Assembly (NCBI GenBank): GCA_023249395.1
Contig: JAHFCS010000113.1
Span: forward strand, 1-6,915
Length of the DNA: 6,915 nucleotides
Direction of reading: 5' to 3'
From: Gemmatimonadota bacterium
Lineage (GTDB): Bacteria; Gemmatimonadota; Gemmatimonadetes; Gemmatimonadales; Gemmatimonadaceae
Shown here: piece by piece, positions 6,424-6,915 of the stretch
Layout: each line of letters opens with the position of its first letter
How positions within the stretch are numbered: the first letter of the stretch is position 1
Translations under genes and position numbers: made by a program
Notes under the pieces: generated by a model
The model's input: the letters and a program-made list of their open reading frames with translations, nothing else
Told to the model about the DNA's origin: nothing
The model's database searches: none

Positions 6424-6444
6424 CGGGAAGCGGCTAACTTCCTG
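6424..6444 (+). terminator. Weak hairpin just after the dioxygenase stop
   Basis: Starting 3 nt after the TGA at 6419-6421, CGGGAAG (6424-6430) can pair with CTTCCTG (6438-6444) across a 7-nt loop, with one G-U pair. No T-run follows, so this is at best a weak or factor-assisted terminator. Confidence 0.2.
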
Positions 6445-6481
6445 ATATTACGACAGGCTCAATTGCGAAAACCCGCCGATA

Positions 6482-6915
6482 ATGACCGATAAACAGTCAC
6501 TCGTTCAGCTTTCCATCAATGCCATTCGCGTGCTTTCGATGGACGCCGTCCAGAAAGCTGACTCGGGCCATCCGGGTACGCCCATGGCACTGGCGCCCCT
6601 CGCCTACGTTCTCTGGAGCCGGCACCTTCGCTACAACCCTGCTGATCCGAACTGGCTCGACCGGGACCGATTCGTTCTCTCTGCGGGTCATGCTTCGATG
6701 CTGCTTTACAGTGTTCTGTATCTCACCGGATACGGCCTAACGCTCGACGACATCAAGCAGTTCAGACAATGGGAGAGCAGCACGCCGGGACATCCCTAGT
6801 ACGGCTACACGCCGGGTGTTGAAACGACGACCGGACCATTGGGACAGGGATTCGGAAACGCGGTGGGGATGGCTGTCGGTGAAGCTCTGCTCGGATCGGT
6901 GTTCAATCGGGAAGG
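6482..6915 (+). pseudogene. tkt: Transketolase, N-terminal part, with an in-frame TAG at codon 106; 3' end beyond the window
   Basis: Transketolase moves two-carbon ketol units between sugar phosphates in the pentose phosphate and Calvin-type pathways, using thiamine diphosphate. The first 105 codons match the family N terminus: 'NAIRVLSMDAVQKADSGHPGTPM', 'RDRFVLSAGHASMLLYS', 'LTGYGLTLDDIKQFRQ' and 'TPGHP'. H30, H70 and H104 correspond to the E. coli TktA cofactor/substrate histidines 26, 66 and 100. At 6797-6799 the frame meets TAG exactly where the family has Glu (GHPE). The same frame then continues with 'YGYTPGVETTTGPLGQGFG' and 'NAVGMAVGEALLGSVFNREG' to the window edge, without any shift. 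Taken literally the product is a 105-aa fragment lacking most of the enzyme. One base (G to T) restores GAG. It may be a true nonsense mutation, a sequencing or assembly error, or readthrough. No clear Shine-Dalgarno precedes the ATG; downstream restarts (GTG 6863, ATG 6869) would lose the cofactor-site histidines. Confidence 0.9.
6797..6799 (+). other. In-frame amber codon inside transketolase (TAG in place of GAG, Glu)
   Basis: CAT CCC TAG TAC GGC TAC reads H-P-stop-Y-G-Y, where transketolases read H-P-E-x-G-[YH]. Homology is continuous on both sides in one frame, so no insertion or deletion is involved. TAG also ends the metalloprotease (308-310) and the anti-sigma gene (315-317), so it is used as a genuine stop in this genome. 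Confidence 0.9.

Noticed and set aside
5864..6424. 186-codon open frame on the minus strand
   Set aside because: Antisense to the dioxygenase gene, which has intact motifs along its full length.
6418..6449. GTGACA (6418-6423) with GATATT (6444-6449) as a transketolase promoter
   Set aside because: The spacing is 20 bp, the -10 match is 4 of 6, and the first element overlaps the preceding stop codon; too weak to list.
6797..6799. Genome-wide recoding of TAG (for example pyrrolysine) as the cause of the transketolase stop
   Set aside because: TAG ends the metalloprotease and anti-sigma genes in this window at positions that fit natural protein ends.

Overview
The window looks like a chromosomal segment from a free-living, moderately GC-rich Gram-negative bacterium, most likely Gemmatimonadota or a relative. 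This rests on protein style, not on a marker gene. The cues are a DUF4953-type zinc metalloprotease tail, a VIT/VWA protein with the wording typical of that phylum, and a carboxypeptidase-regulatory domain ending in a TonB-box-like 'LDEIVVT' string. I see no mobile element, CRISPR array, tRNA or rRNA. Coding density is very high; the largest gene-free stretch is 108 bp.

Layout, left to right: (1) the last ~100 codons of a zinc-dependent metalloprotease on the + strand, ending at 310. (2) Only 4 bp later, tail to tail, a compact minus-strand operon read 4336 to 315. It encodes an exported VIT/VWA protein (741 aa), an ECF sigma factor that starts at TTG 4 bp after the VWA stop, and a membrane anti-sigma factor that overlaps the sigma gene by 14 bp. 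(3) Upstream of that operon, on the same strand after a 108-bp gap, a cytoplasmic PAS-GGDEF diguanylate cyclase. (4) Divergent from it, across about 57 bp, a two-domain glyoxalase-fold ring-cleaving dioxygenase on the + strand. (5) After a further 60 bp, the start of a transketolase gene that runs off the right edge and has an in-frame TAG where the family has a conserved Glu.

The most coherent unit is the VWA-sigma-anti-sigma operon. It looks like an envelope signalling cassette: a secreted metal-ion-dependent adhesion-type protein, a cytoplasmic sigma factor and a one-pass membrane ZAS anti-sigma factor. The anti-sigma factor is unusual. Its periplasmic part carries a domain normally found at the N terminus of SusC-like TonB receptors, and this ends in a TonB-box-like motif. 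A similar short motif lies in the tail linker of the co-transcribed VWA protein. Whether either motif touches TonB is speculative, but the pairing is the most interesting thing here.

The second point of interest is the amber codon in transketolase. Homology resumes in the same frame immediately after it, so it is a single-codon nonsense change, a sequencing/assembly error or, least likely, readthrough. TAG ends at least two other real genes in this window, which argues against general recoding.
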